A stretch of 64,000 nt of DNA, taken from Hyaloscypha bicolor E. Its lineage: Eukaryota; Ascomycota; Leotiomycetes; Helotiales; Hyaloscyphaceae. The stretch covers positions 372,001 through 436,000 of the forward strand of contig NW_020194555.1 of assembly GCF_002865645.1 (NCBI RefSeq), in the 5' to 3' direction. Below are positions 43,383-54,068 of this stretch, piece by piece; the first letter of the stretch is position 1, and each line of letters starts with the position of its first letter. The position numbers and the translations under genes were made by a program. The notes beneath the pieces were generated by a model. It searched no databases. It was given only the letters and a program-made list of their open reading frames with translations, and had not been told where the DNA came from.

Positions 43383-46288
43383 TCATCTAGCAACCCCCTC
43401 ACTCGGCGCCCGACTAATCCTACTCCCCGGCAAATTGCCCAAATCCTTCAACAAAATACACAAGTTCTCCACCAACGGTGGCAATCCTTCTTCAAAAACG
43501 GGATAATTGCTCCTGAAGATATCCCTCGCCACTCCCAGAACTTTATCCGGTTCCGCCAACGCGATGAGTGACTTAACACCACTTGAATCCCGACCAGGTA
43601 CACTCAGAAATGGAAAACCTTGTGAGCTAGCGAGGAACAACGTCGACGATGAAGTCTCCTGCTCGTTGAGTATGACGTTCTGGCTGCCAGTGGAGGGTAG
43701 ATGATCCTCCATAATCGAAACTGCGTGGCCATAAGCCCAGAGCGTGAGAGTAGCGTAATACAGCGCGATGGCATTGAAACCTCGATTTTGCGCTTGCATT
43801 AGCCCTTTTGCTGCACGGAATACTTGGCCAGCATGCCATATTGCAATACGAGCTTCTTTGGTCCTGGCCCACGCCGCGAACTCTTCACCCGCCTTGCGCG
43901 TCTCCTCTTCGCCGAATTTTCCTGCAAAGCGGTGGAGGTCTTCAAGAGAGATATGGAGGATCATTTGTAGAAACTCGGAAACGAGAATTGCTCTTGTGGA
44001 GTTGTTGGTAAGAGATGGGATGAGTAGGGAGAAGGAGGAGAGGTCTTGGTAGAGTTCGGTGTAGGCTGTATGTAGCCAGAGCCGATGCGTGGATTTTGAG
44101 GAGGGAAAGAATTTTCGTGATTCGCTGAGAGAGTAGATTTGTCCCCAGTGGCCGTGGAGGAGGGCGACAGTAGTCAAAGGTATATCGGCTTGCGACGAGT
44201 ATTGGCGCAGATTGGTTCGATGTATTGCATCTGCGAAAGCAGGAACCTCCTGTTTTGGATGGGATGATAGGGACAGATCTCGCCATTCGGGGGCAGTTTT
44301 GGCCAGCCAGAGGTTACGGGCAGCTGGCAATTGGAATCTTAATTCAGTCACGGAAATTAAAGGTGGCTTTTGAAGTCCGATTGATGCTTGGATATCATGG
44401 ATGAAGAGATGAAGGACGAGTCTGTCATGTCATTAGATGATACAGTCCGCAGAAGGAGTGGATATTAACCTTTTGAATGACTCTCTTTCTGCCCACTTCC
44501 TCCACTTCGATTCTAATACGGCTTCGGAGTCTTCAGGTCGAGGGTCTGCGGACGACTGGTTTGCTGCTGGAGCAAATGCACCAGCTCGGCGTAACATCTG
44601 TCTACAGTAAATATCATTTGAACTAGGGAGATGGAGGGGCAATTTACTCACAATGATGATAGGTTGAGCAAAACTCTCAGCTATCTCCATTTTCCTTTTG
44701 AATCCAGACCAAAGTCCGATATCTAAACCAATCATGAAAGCCTGGATAGCCTGCAAGTTTCGTGTGTGAGAGTTGTCTTCCTCCCACTACTCTTTCTTCA
44801 GCAAGACCATTATTTACCCCAGGGATGGGAACTCACATAATTTGCAACGCTGTGTCGCACCACCTCTTGAAGAGCAAGACCCATTTTCCATATTGCAGGG
44901 GTAGAAATTAAACTTGACCCCGCCGCCACTATGGCAGTGTGAAGTTGTGGCAGAGCTTTGGATGGATCGAATGTCCCAACGTGGATCAACTGGTCAACTT
45001 TGAAGCTCTCTTGGACAAAGTACACTTGTATGATGCTGTTCAACAAGGTTAGTGAGGGCAGATATGGGGACTTCGTTGTTGCTGCCGGTATTGCAAATAC
45101 TAGTGAAAGCATCTTGTCCCGTTCCTTGTGATGAATACAACACGATGTGAACTCATCTATTATAGCAGCTGGTGAGGCAGGTGTGAGAACTGCGGGGATA
45201 GTATCTTCATCTAAATTTAGATCCTGCTGATCAATCATGGTTTGGTCATTTTTAGTGGGCGTCCAGAGCCACGGTGATCTTTCGAAGGCAGCATATCGTT
45301 TAGAGGCCTCTTTCGGGGCTCTGGTCGATGGCTTTGGTGATTGGTTCAGATCCGTTCCACTCAAGCTGGTATTGCTATGGTTGAGACCAGCCAGTTCAAC
45401 GGTATCTAGATCGAAATCCCACATGCCGAAATCAAGATCTTGACTAAAGTACGAATTTCTGGGAACAAGACCAAAGTCATTGTCGAATTGTCCGTCCCCT
45501 TGCAAGGCGATGTCTCCGTAAGCGGAAAAGGTGTTGTTGAGGTTGGCGGAAGTTTGAATTTCATTGTCGTATGTTGAGTTTGATGCATGTGTGTCGTATT
45601 GGAAGTTCTTGGTTGATATGACGTGAGCGGCCAAAGTCGGATCAAGTACTGAATCTTCTGCCATTGAGTTGCTCAGATACAGACCGGATGTATCATCCAT
45701 ATGGTGACGATTGTCCTCGCTCGAGAAGGTTCCATTTCCCTCGAATCTTTCGTCTCTAGTGTTATCTTCCCCAACCTGGGAGCCTGATCCGAGGTTCGAT
45801 CTTGATCCCAAGTTCGATGCAGCTCGTCCCCTTTTCGACTGAGCACCATCCCCAAAGATTTGGCAAGATATTCCTCTGGCCTGACACCTGGTGCAAGGTT
45901 TCTGGTCTTGACATTTCGCCTTTGCATTTACACAGGCAACACACGCGGTAGCAGCTCTATTTCCTCTCTCGATTGTTGGCCGTTCCGCAGGAGGACGATC
46001 GTGTGCTGCTTGATGGCGATTGAGTAGGTCGGCACGGTTGAAACTTTTGCTGCATCGATTGCATTTGTGTGGTCGTGCATTCTCGTGACTCTTCAGATGG
46101 CGGTTGAGATGATCTGCTCGCTCGTAGCACCGGCCGCATATGTGACACCGTCGATTGGACGCTGTTCGGGAAGGCGTCTCCTTCGGATGAGGTTCGGATG
46201 GTCGGAGAGGAGAGAGGGAATGTTCAGGGTCTGCACCGTTCGACAATTGCGTCTCACTAAACCCAATTGCATGGCATAGAAGGTCCAT
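43383..46288 (-). CDS. C2H2 plus Zn2Cys6 transcription factor with fungal_trans-type domain
   Basis: Exons 46288-44837, 44750-44652, 44597-44470 and 44421-43383 give 906 codons in frame (introns 86, 54 and 48 bp). Two C2H2 fingers lie near residues 48-100 (CHICGRCYERADHLNRHLKSH and CNRCSKSFNRADLLNRHQAAH, each split by a few residues from the next). A Zn2Cys6 cluster follows: CVACVNAKAKCQDQKPCTRC then QARGISC. A long acidic/Asn-rich linker leads to the hydrophobic regulatory half (FVQESFKVDQLIHVGTFDPS, AIQAFMIGLDIGLWSGFKRK, LVLHLFIHDIQASIG, YTELYQDLSSF). A nuclear activator with two DNA-binding modules is inferred. Its place beside the peptide genes makes it the candidate pathway regulator. 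It diverges from the LigB-type gene over 413 bp. Confidence 0.9.
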
Positions 46289-46701
46289 GACTGCTTGTGG
46301 ACCGGAACGATGGCCTGACTTGTGGAGTGAGGTGGGAGTTCCGGGAAGTTAAGGGATGTGGAGGCGGGGAAGGGAGGTTGGTAGAAACTCGGCAATGTAC
46401 AAGGTTCGTTCTCCCGTTGGCGATCGGCCCCACAATCTCCCCGCCTGCCCCACCCCCACTCCGCTCCGCTCCGCTCGTCCACTTTTCTCTTACGCAGCAA
46501 GCTTCCAGGGTCGAGACGCCCACTTACCGTGGACACACCAATCTAGCTTGTGTAAATTGCGTGGGGACAAATATAAACTCTCGAACACGGAGAGTGGGGT
46601 TCAGGACAACCTCATTGCCGCCAGCTGTGATTCTGATAGTGTGAATCATACTGGAGAATCGAAGGAACTAGTTCCAATCATATTCATCCATCACCATCAA
46701 G
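46289..46701. promoter_or_regulatory. Divergent promoter between regulator and LigB-type dioxygenase
   Basis: 413 bp between opposed ATGs, with CCGCTCCGCTCCGCTC and other C-rich tracts near 46450-46480. No specific binding site assigned. Confidence 0.4.
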
Positions 46702-47628
46702 ATGGGTTCCTCTACGCCAGTCCATTTCTTCTCCCACGGCTCAACAATGATGCTGGGAGAAGAATCAGCTTCCGCCACATATTGGAAGAAGTGTGGAGAT
46801 GAAGCTCTTAAAAATGACGTGAAGCATGTCATCATAATGGTAAGTGTATCTCTGTGTGCCTAAAAATCTTGATAATTTCTTAACTATCTTCAGGGCGCTC
46901 ACTGGGCGGCTCTTGGGGACGAAATCGAAGTTGCCGCAAATCCAAATCCAGCCAAGAGCCCCGTGGCCTATGTCCATCCTTCAAAATACGTCGATTATAA
47001 GCTCAACCCCGACCTTCCAATGGCCGATCGATGCGTGCATTTATTGAGAGCTTCTGGGCTAAAAGCCAAAAAGAACACAACTTTCGACTGGATTCACGAC
47101 ACTTACCTCATACTCATTCGCATGTTCCCTGACGGGTGCCCGCCAACTACGATAATCTCAATGAATGCGAGATATGATCCTCATTACCACGTGAAGGTCG
47201 GAGATGCATTATCTTCTCTCCGGAAGGAGAGCGAGAAAGTCCTCTTGATTGGCACTGGCGGAGCGGTCCACAACCTGTACCGAAACCAGTGGAGCCAAAT
47301 GCTACTCTACCGTGACAATTTCGCGATGGAACATCCTCCGGAGGCGGCTCTGATGGATTTCAGGCAGGAGTTCGAGGATGCGATGACCAAGAACAGTGGC
47401 CCGAATCTGAGGCGGGCAATCACAATGTTGATGAAGATGCCAAATTACAGAGACGCACACGCGACAGATGACCATTTCATGGCTGCTTGTTTTGTTGCGG
47501 GTGCTGCGGGAAGAAAAGAAGATGAAGGAAGTAAGGCGGTATTGGGAGCTGAGGATTGGGAACTGCAGAATATGTGTAACTCGCAATATACAATCGGAAG
47601 TTGGGGAAATGGGATCACCGTTATGTAG
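46702..47628 (+). CDS. LigB-type extradiol ring-cleavage dioxygenase
   Basis: Two exons (46702-46839 and 46894-47628, 54-bp intron GTAAGT..CAG) give 290 residues. Motifs: VHFFSHGSTMMLGEE, VKHVIIMGAHWAALGDEIEV, VDYKLNPDLP, TTFDWIHDTYLILIRMFPDG, VLLIGTGGAVHNLY, MPNYRDAHATDDHFMAACFV and SQYTIGSWGNGI. The early His-Gly-Ser, GAHW and the later HDTY/DDHF segments are the metal- and substrate-site regions of the LigB/4,5-DOPA-dioxygenase family, which opens catechol rings. The fungal ATG context (CATCAAGATGGG) is good. Whether it serves the peptide cluster is unknown; such an enzyme would need a catechol substrate, and the candidate core has none. Confidence 0.85.
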
Positions 47629-47858
47629 ACACTTTGTACATTTGTTGAAACAGAAGGCCATCTGCGAATTAGTATTCCGTAAGCATAGAATTATGAGCCC
47701 TTTTCAAATCGCCATTCAATAAAAATGCTGCTTTTGGCGGTGTTGGCGAAAATATACTACCCTTCACCTGGCTCTCTTCAACTTCCCTCAACACTGGAGA
47801 TGTGGAAAACACTTCTCAATAAAATGCCTTTAAGCTTGAATTCTACCTAACAGCTGTT

Positions 47859-49709
47859 CTACTCCTTCTCTGGGACTATAGGCAATGTGACATAATTCTC
47901 CAACCCCGGTCCAAAATGAATATTATTCATCCCCGCAAATTTGCTCCTCGGTTTATCAACCTCGCTCGTGCGTGTGTTAGAAGATTCCACTCCCTCGGGT
48001 ATCCCCGGAAGATGCTTCAAACACAATTCTTCCACTTTCTCAGCAATCACATTCATAGGCCAAATTTCCACATCCATAGTATATACTTGTCCAGCTTTCA
48101 CCTCCTGAACATCTGGCAAGAAGTAGTTTCTATGAGGAATGTGACTCTGATTCTTGGGGTTCTTTTTGTCGACTTTGTGCATGCTGATACGTAGCCATCC
48201 TTTTGCGAGAGGAACGGGGTCACCTGCTGTACCGGTGTAGTGGACCTCGTCACCGGAAGTGGCAATGTATCGGAGAGTCAAGAAGAGGTCGATGTCCTTT
48301 TCGCCTACAGATGATGGATCTTCCGGTGCAATAGAGACACTGAGACGTGCAATGACTTTGCCAGTGATTTCCGTATTTTGATCCATCGGAGCTGTTGAGA
48401 ATTGCACAAGTTCTGGCTTTTCAAGTGATCCGAGGGCTTGGCAAGATATAGTCATTTCTTGGCTTTGGGATGGTGCCGAAGTGGAGAGGGAGCCGCCCGA
48501 TACTAAATGGTACTTGATGTATTGTGTTCTCGGAATCGGCCAAGCTGACTCTTCTCTGCATTCATACAATGCTTCAGCTTTGGGATTGTTGAACCCCTCG
48601 TATCCTTTTTGAACGACCATCGAGACGGGAGAGACTTTCCCAGGGATTGACCACCCAACTGTGTCCTTTCATTTGAGGAAAGCATCAAGGAATGATCTTT
48701 GAACTTCGACTTCGTCATGATAATAGAAAGGCAAATCGTGACGATCTGTGATGAATCGCAAGTGCTTAAATTGCGAGCCAGCCCAAGTATAACCCTCCAT
48801 GTTACCGCGTAGGTGGAGTAAAATCCCGCCCCAATTCGCCATACTAAGGAGAGGAACTTTGATATCCTCCAAGTTGAACTCTTTTGAGGAATAGTACTCC
48901 TCATCCCGGAAACAATTATTAACATTGTCTTCGTTCTGGTCTCTCCGGTTCGCAGCGAGAATCTCAAGAGGCAAATCTCTTTCGATCGTATCTTCTCCCC
49001 ATTTTAGCAGCCGCTCGGCCGGCACCTCCATACTGGTTTATGATGGCTTGACGATCCCACCAAAGCCTAATAGATGCGTCCTAGAGGATACCCCATGGCG
49101 ACAACGGTCGCGGTAGTAATCTGACATCCCTTCCCAGGGGATAATGGCTGCGAGGCCTTTAGGCTGGCGTGCTGCAACTCGCCACTGGCTGCCTGCGTAG
49201 TAACTGATGCCCAGAAGTCCGACTTTTCCAGAAGACCATGACTGTTCGGCAGCCCGTTCAACCGCGTTAAAGAGACATTCGCCTGTTCCTTTCGACATTG
49301 TATCCAGGAGGCCAGGAGATTTCCCGAGACCACGCTCGTCGCTCGCACGACCACATAGCCATTTTTGGTCCAAAATATCGAGTCAGGTGTTTCCCACGCA
49401 CTATATTTCGACTTATGCTCTGCGTTAACTTCGCTGAATGGAGAATCAACGAAGCTATAAAGCATCAGCGAATGCCACAGAAGAGAGATATTTTGAAGAC
49501 TTTAGCATACTTCGAGTATGGTATGTTTTTCCGTAAGGACCGTAAGTTACCAAGACTGGAAACTTCTCTCCTTCAGCAATGGGTCAGTAAACATTGCACC
49601 TGATTGGAAATGTCCCAGCTCTGGGAATTGAGATATTTTTCTCAAAGAGCAATCCGTTCTCTGCGTCGTGTGTTACAAGCAGGTCTTTAATTGCATTTGT
49701 GGTTGCCAT
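47859..49709 (-). pseudogene. CocE/NonD-type (peptidase S15) hydrolase, inactivated
   Basis: From ATG 49709 the text reads LLFEKNISIPRAGTFPIRCN, VY, then TGA (49586-49584) where Arg is expected, followed in frame by KFPVLVTYGPYGK. Other frames supply NAEHKSKYSAWETPDSIFWT, NGYVVVRA, DERGLGKSPGLLDTMSKGTG, KVGLLGISYYAGSQWRVAAR, the LWWDRQAIINQYGG block, LAANRRDQNED, VPLLSMANWGGILLHLRGN, HLRFITDRHDLPFYYHDE and FLDAFLK, then TGA (48671-48669) and the intact PepX_C-like C-terminus to 47859. At least two nonsense codons and three frameshifts (near 49500, 49340 and 49070) are visible. The nucleophile motif GISYYAG is preserved. The enzyme family hydrolyses esters or amides, including acylated antibiotics. 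It was probably a neighbour function of the cluster and is now dead. Confidence 0.85.
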
Positions 49710-50360
49710 GATTGAACGGAACGAGTGGTAGAAATGAGGTTCAAGATTGAAGTTAAGACCTTGACTCTTTTCGTGGAAAATGTAAAAATATTTGAAGATT
49801 GAGACTGAAGTTATTCGTCGGGCGAGGCTGACAATCCCGCGAGTTTGGCTCAGGGATGGCGGCATGGCGGCATGGCCGAGTAGGGGGATGGAGGTGGGGC
49901 CGAAGAGGACACCCGTAAATAGCCTGGAACGGCAAGGGTTCCAGGACACCTCAAGCCGAATGTAATTTACTGTTGACTTCCCACCCAAAAGTGATAACCA
50001 GCCTGAAGATTAGGGATCAGCAGCTTGTAAGACTCTACCTTGTCTACTCTATCAGTTGTCGTCACAAACCAAAGGCACTGGAAAAGCAATGTAAATCGCA
50101 CGAAAAAACGCAGCAGTATCAGGACTTAGGGAAATAAAACAACCTGATCGTTTCATGATAATATTTCATGGCCCTCACCCTTAGTTCTCAAGATGAGGGG
50201 TCCTCGCTCCATCTCAGCTTCTTGCATTTCACTGAAACCCCGTCACCATTCCCCTCCTATGGCATATCTGAATAGCCCCGGAAAGTATGGCCTAGCCGTA
50301 GATCCCCAGACCTTTGCAGCAGTCTACATGCCATTATTAGCAGCATTCCACCTGATTTTC
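49710..50360. other. Intergenic, no gene seen
   Basis: No convincing coding sequence. A short plus-strand ORF (50193-50660) overlaps the hypothetical minus-strand ORF and shows no known features. Confidence 0.35.
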
Positions 50361-50648
50361 CTAATTGTCATCGTTACTCACAGCATTCATCACAACTCCC
50401 GTGAACATAATTGTGAGGAACGCTCTCGCGAACGCGTTCTCGCCATTCGGCCGCCCCTCAACATCTCGATTTCTGTCCACCGGCCGGTAATCTGGAACGC
50501 GTCGGTGGTCTGTAGGCCAGTCTGGAGGATTTGTGGCCGCTCTCGGTGTGGATTCTGCTTGTTCCGAGGAGGACTTGTCGCCGGTGAGATGAATCTTATA
50601 GTCCTCGAGAACACCTTGCAGTTCAGTGGCTGTAGCGATTCTGCTCAT
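50361..50648 (-). CDS. Hypothetical small protein
   Basis: An ORF of 95 codons, MSRIATATELQGVLEDYKIH at the start, a proline- and arginine-rich middle, and a short hydrophobic end (AFARAFLTIMFTGVVMNAV). A possible 5' splice site (GTGAGT) follows the hydrophobic segment, so the true gene may be longer. It is divergent from the aldehyde-dehydrogenase-like gene. Unrecognised; could be chance. Confidence 0.35.
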   Translation of the reverse strand: MSRIATATELQGVLEDYKIHLTGDKSSSEQAESTPRAATNPPDWPTDHRRVPDYRPVDRNRDVEGRPNGENAFARAFLTIMFTGVVMNAVSNDDN

Positions 50649-50967
50649 GATGAAGGTTGATGTGAATTAAAGGGGCCGAGTAGCAGGAAGAACATTTGGT
50701 ACTGGCCTGCAGCATGGTTTGAGGAAGTTCTTGAGCGTGAGGTCAGCCCGTCACAAATTGCCACCCCCTCGGCTCCACACCCACTTTCCGTCGACCGCCT
50801 CAAACACCCTAGATCAGCGACTAATCAGCTTTGGGTAGGTCTCACTTTGCTGATACCGCTCTTCGATAACCGGACTTAGAGCAGCTTCACTTTCTTCCCA
50901 TGTTCTTAGCTCTCATAATGTCTGCAAACCTTTGATTTCCTTCGCCTCCATCACCACTCAAGACAGG

Positions 50968-52535
50968 ATGGCTTCAGATTTCCAAACAGCCTTTGAGGTC
51001 CTCCGAGGATCCGTCACAGAAGGGAGGGCAGAGAATATGCGCTACAGGCAGAACGAGCTCTACTCTCTTCACTTGGTGTTGCGAGAGAATGCAGAGCCCA
51101 TCTGTGAAGCTATCACCAAAGACCACGCCGGTCCGACCGTGAAAGCTGAGACGGAGTTCTTCTTGGCAATGGACGCCGTGCGGATATCCTACGAGAGGTT
51201 AGACTTCGATAAATCAATGGCAGAGGAATATTTTGTCAAATTTGGGAAGGACAATAGGGAAAGAAGGGCAGCTCTAGGCTTGGTTGCTATTCGACCATCA
51301 AGGCACAATCGATTCTATTCGGTCATCACCCCTCTCGTGGCTGCTCTTCAAGCAGGGAACTGTGTCATTATTGAGGTTAGATGTATTCAGTCCATTTCAA
51401 GCAGACGTACTAATACCTCACAGCTTGGTCGCTCCTCGCCAGCAGTTGATGGCGTATTGCTAGACATCCTCCCGAAAGCTTTGGATCGAGATACTTTCCA
51501 CATCATCACAGACAAAATCGGAGAACAATACAAAGACCATATCAATCTTTTGGTTGACCAAGACACCTCGGAGATCTCTTCACCTGCCAAGGGTTTACAA
51601 TCACCGCCGCAAGGCCGGACGGTCTGCTTTCTCGATCGGACTGGAGACGTCGAACTTGCTGCCAAGACTATCACAAGCAGCCGAACCTTACCAGATTTCT
51701 CGTCTCCGTACTCTCCAGATCTTGTGCTAGTCAATGAGTACCTCAAGGAAAACTTCATTGCTCGCTGTTTGGATTTTGCCACTCAAGTCGAACCGTCATG
51801 TCCATCCAAAGCTGCCTCATCCGACGATCTTGAGTTTCAGAAGATTCTCAAGCAGACAGAAGCTCGTGGAGAAGTCGCCATCCACAAACGAAACAATGAT
51901 TTCAGCATCATTGAACTGAAGATCAGGTACAGTGTATTCTTGGTTACTCATAACGCACGTTGGCTGACATAAATGACCACAGATCTTCAAAGTTCACAAC
52001 CCTCAAAGTAAAAGGCCCCTATATTCTACTCCTCCCAACCACAGGAATAGTAGATTCAGTCACACTGCAACGCTCATTGCCGACACTCCTCTCTTCCTAC
52101 ATTTTCGCCAGTCCTTCTGCAAGCAAATTCATTGCCGAACAAATTCCATCACATGCCACCTATATAAATCAAGTTCCACCACAACTTCTTAGTATATTAG
52201 CCCTCCCAACTATTTTTTCCAAGCTAACAAGAGAATCAGTCGGTCCACCATCCCCTACGAATCATTCACACGCCCTCCACCCTCGGTTCACATCTGATAT
52301 GTTCTCGACACCCCGACCACAATTCATCACGCCTCCAGCCACTTTACCTGCACCCTCAAAACTCATGGAAATTGCTTTGAAACAACTAAAGCCAACAAGA
52401 CAGAGGCCAGGGCATGCAATTGGATTTTTCGAGCAGGGAATCTTGCTCGGTTTAACTTCAACCGCTCTCGTGGTGCTTCCTCTGCTAGGTTGGGGAGCGT
52501 TCAAAGCCGTTAAATTTGGTTTGAGATATTTATGA
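50968..52535 (+). CDS. Aldehyde-dehydrogenase-like protein, catalytic Cys absent, membrane-anchored
   Basis: Exons 50968-51375, 51424-51926 and 51983-52535 give 487 residues in frame. The ALDH fold is evident: RYRQNELYSLHLVLRENAEP, ALGLVAIRPSRHNRFYSVIT, PLVAALQAGNCVIIE, DILPKALDRDTFHIITD, GRTVCFLDRTGDVELAAKTI, DLVLVNEYLKENFIARCLDF and the linking GPYILLLPTTGIVDS. Where active enzymes read N-x-G-Q-x-C before the 'APDYVLV' segment, this one reads PDFSSPYSPDLVLV, so the nucleophilic Cys is missing. The C-terminus has a hydrophobic segment (GILLGLTSTALVVLPLLGWG) as in fatty-aldehyde-type members. A non-catalytic or altered role is likely; the reading frame itself looks maintained. Confidence 0.85.
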
Positions 52536-52562
52536 GATAGGCATGGCGATGATATAGAAGTA

Positions 52563-52605
52563 CGGAGATCGCGGCATAAAGTATCAAGAATACAGGTCTG
52601 CCCAT
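52563..52605 (+). repeat. Solo end of the 42883-type inverted-repeat element
   Basis: CGGAGATCGCGGCATAAAGT here against CGAAGATTGCGGCATAAAGT at 42883, continuing with a partly similar ACAGG.CTGCCCATT. No opposite end is visible nearby. It lies 27 bp after the stop of the preceding gene. Confidence 0.5.
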
Positions 52606-52681
52606 TATTTATGAATTAATGCAAAATTATAAGTGGTAGGCATAACTCAACTCCTCGGGCCCAGTTATCGCAAGTCTGCAT

Positions 52682-53625
52682 TCATACCACGTCTTTGGCC
52701 TCTGGGATAATTGAAGCTTTTGCCGGCCTTTCAAGATTGAACCACGCAACCTCAGGTTTGTTCCTATGTTTCTCTGACACAGGAACCGTAATCCAGCCCT
52801 CCTTGTCTACAAACCCATGACTCTCATACAAATGTTTCCCAAGGCGGCTCGCCTGAACAAACGCTTTCAACCCCAGATTGTCTGCAATATCAGTTCCCCA
52901 TTTCACTAGCATCGAGCCAGCACCTCGGCGTTGGTGTTCTGGATGTGTTGAGAGCATGTCAATGACTTAAGTCAGTCTGTTAGTGCCTTTTCGATTCTAC
53001 TTTTGAAGTGTTACGTGATTGCTCTGAATGAACATACTGCAGCAACCATCTTTTGATCTTGCTAATTGTCCTTGAGATAGAGAGTGATAAACCTCTTCAC
53101 CCCAATCATTCAAGTCTTCATTAGGGAGCCAATCAAAGTGCAACTTCTGGCTCTTCTGTACCTCGGTGGGTGGCTCTTTGCGGATATGCCATTTTGCCGC
53201 GCTAATGATTTTTCCTGTTTCGGCCCATTAGGGGATATTCACTGGCAGTGCTTGAACCAAGAACAATATATCTCTGTTGATTTCCGAAAAGTATCATGGA
53301 ACTTACCAGTCTTAGAGTCAATGACTTTCATGTATGTGGCCGTTGGATCACCCAGCCACCAATCAACCATTCTCTTCACCCCCTTATCTCTCTCCTCTTC
53401 TTTTGGAAACTGTAAAAAGAAACCCTGTTCACTATGTAATGAATCAAAACCCAAAGAGTAGATGTTGCTTTGGAGACCTTCTGGAGTTTGAAATATCCAC
53501 TACCCACAGAAGCACTTCACTTACTAAGGGTCGGTGAATGCAGCGATGTGCATTTCTAGAATCTCGAGAGCATCTGACGGCTCAGCCTGGAGGAGGAGGA
53601 GTGATTGTTTCGTAGTGGAGTCCAT
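52682..53625 (-). CDS. GNAT-family N-acetyltransferase
   Basis: Exons 53625-53525, 53467-53307, 53214-53038 and 52965-52682 sum to 723 nt, 240 residues. The N-terminus (LLLLQAEPSDALEILEMHIA) is the first strand and helix. The middle has FPKEEERDKGVKRMVDWWLG and VIDSKTGKIISAAKWHIRKE. The acetyl-CoA-binding motif is IDMLSTHPEHQRRGAGSMLV (Gln-Arg-Arg-Gly-x-Gly), followed by ADNLGLKAFVQASRLGKHLY and ESHGFVDKEGW. This is the pattern of fungal GNAT enzymes of general secondary or amine metabolism. The substrate cannot be inferred. The small second intron (53306-53215) and the last one (53037-52966) both keep frame. Only the start of exon 2 is less certain. Confidence 0.85.
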
Positions 53626-54068
53626 GCTTCTATGCGTCTGCGCGGAATCTGAAAAGTTGGAAGAACTTATGTGAAGGAGATTGTTGGTGGTGTGCAAGTA
53701 CACATGAACCGGAAGTGGGGTTTTGGAGGTTGAAAATGAGCGAAGGAAAGGCCGATATTCGGCTGATCAGGTGCCGCGCTACGACCAGGTAGGCATGCGA
53801 GGATGGCTGGCCTCCCTATGCAGGCTGGCGCAGGTTTGCAATGCACTCGACTCAACGTCCAGAGGCGTCCAATAAGGTGTGCATAGAAAGAGCGGTGAGT
53901 CTACTCGTGTAGATGATGATTTTGGACGATTCAATTGATGCATTAAAGCTATCTTTACGCCAGACACTGAAGTCCTGACTTTCCATCTGCAACACCTAGG
54001 AATGTACATTCTTTTCAGAGGTAGCACCACCCCTCCAAGGCCAACGCTTAGGCTTCCCAGCCTCGATT
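53626..54068. other. Intergenic, no gene seen
   Basis: Between the start of the GNAT gene and the 3' end of the permease. Short ORFs only. Confidence 0.4.

Noticed and set aside
47916..48194. Plus-strand ORF opposite the CocE C-terminus as an antisense gene
   Set aside because: It is a shadow of the conserved minus-strand coding sequence.
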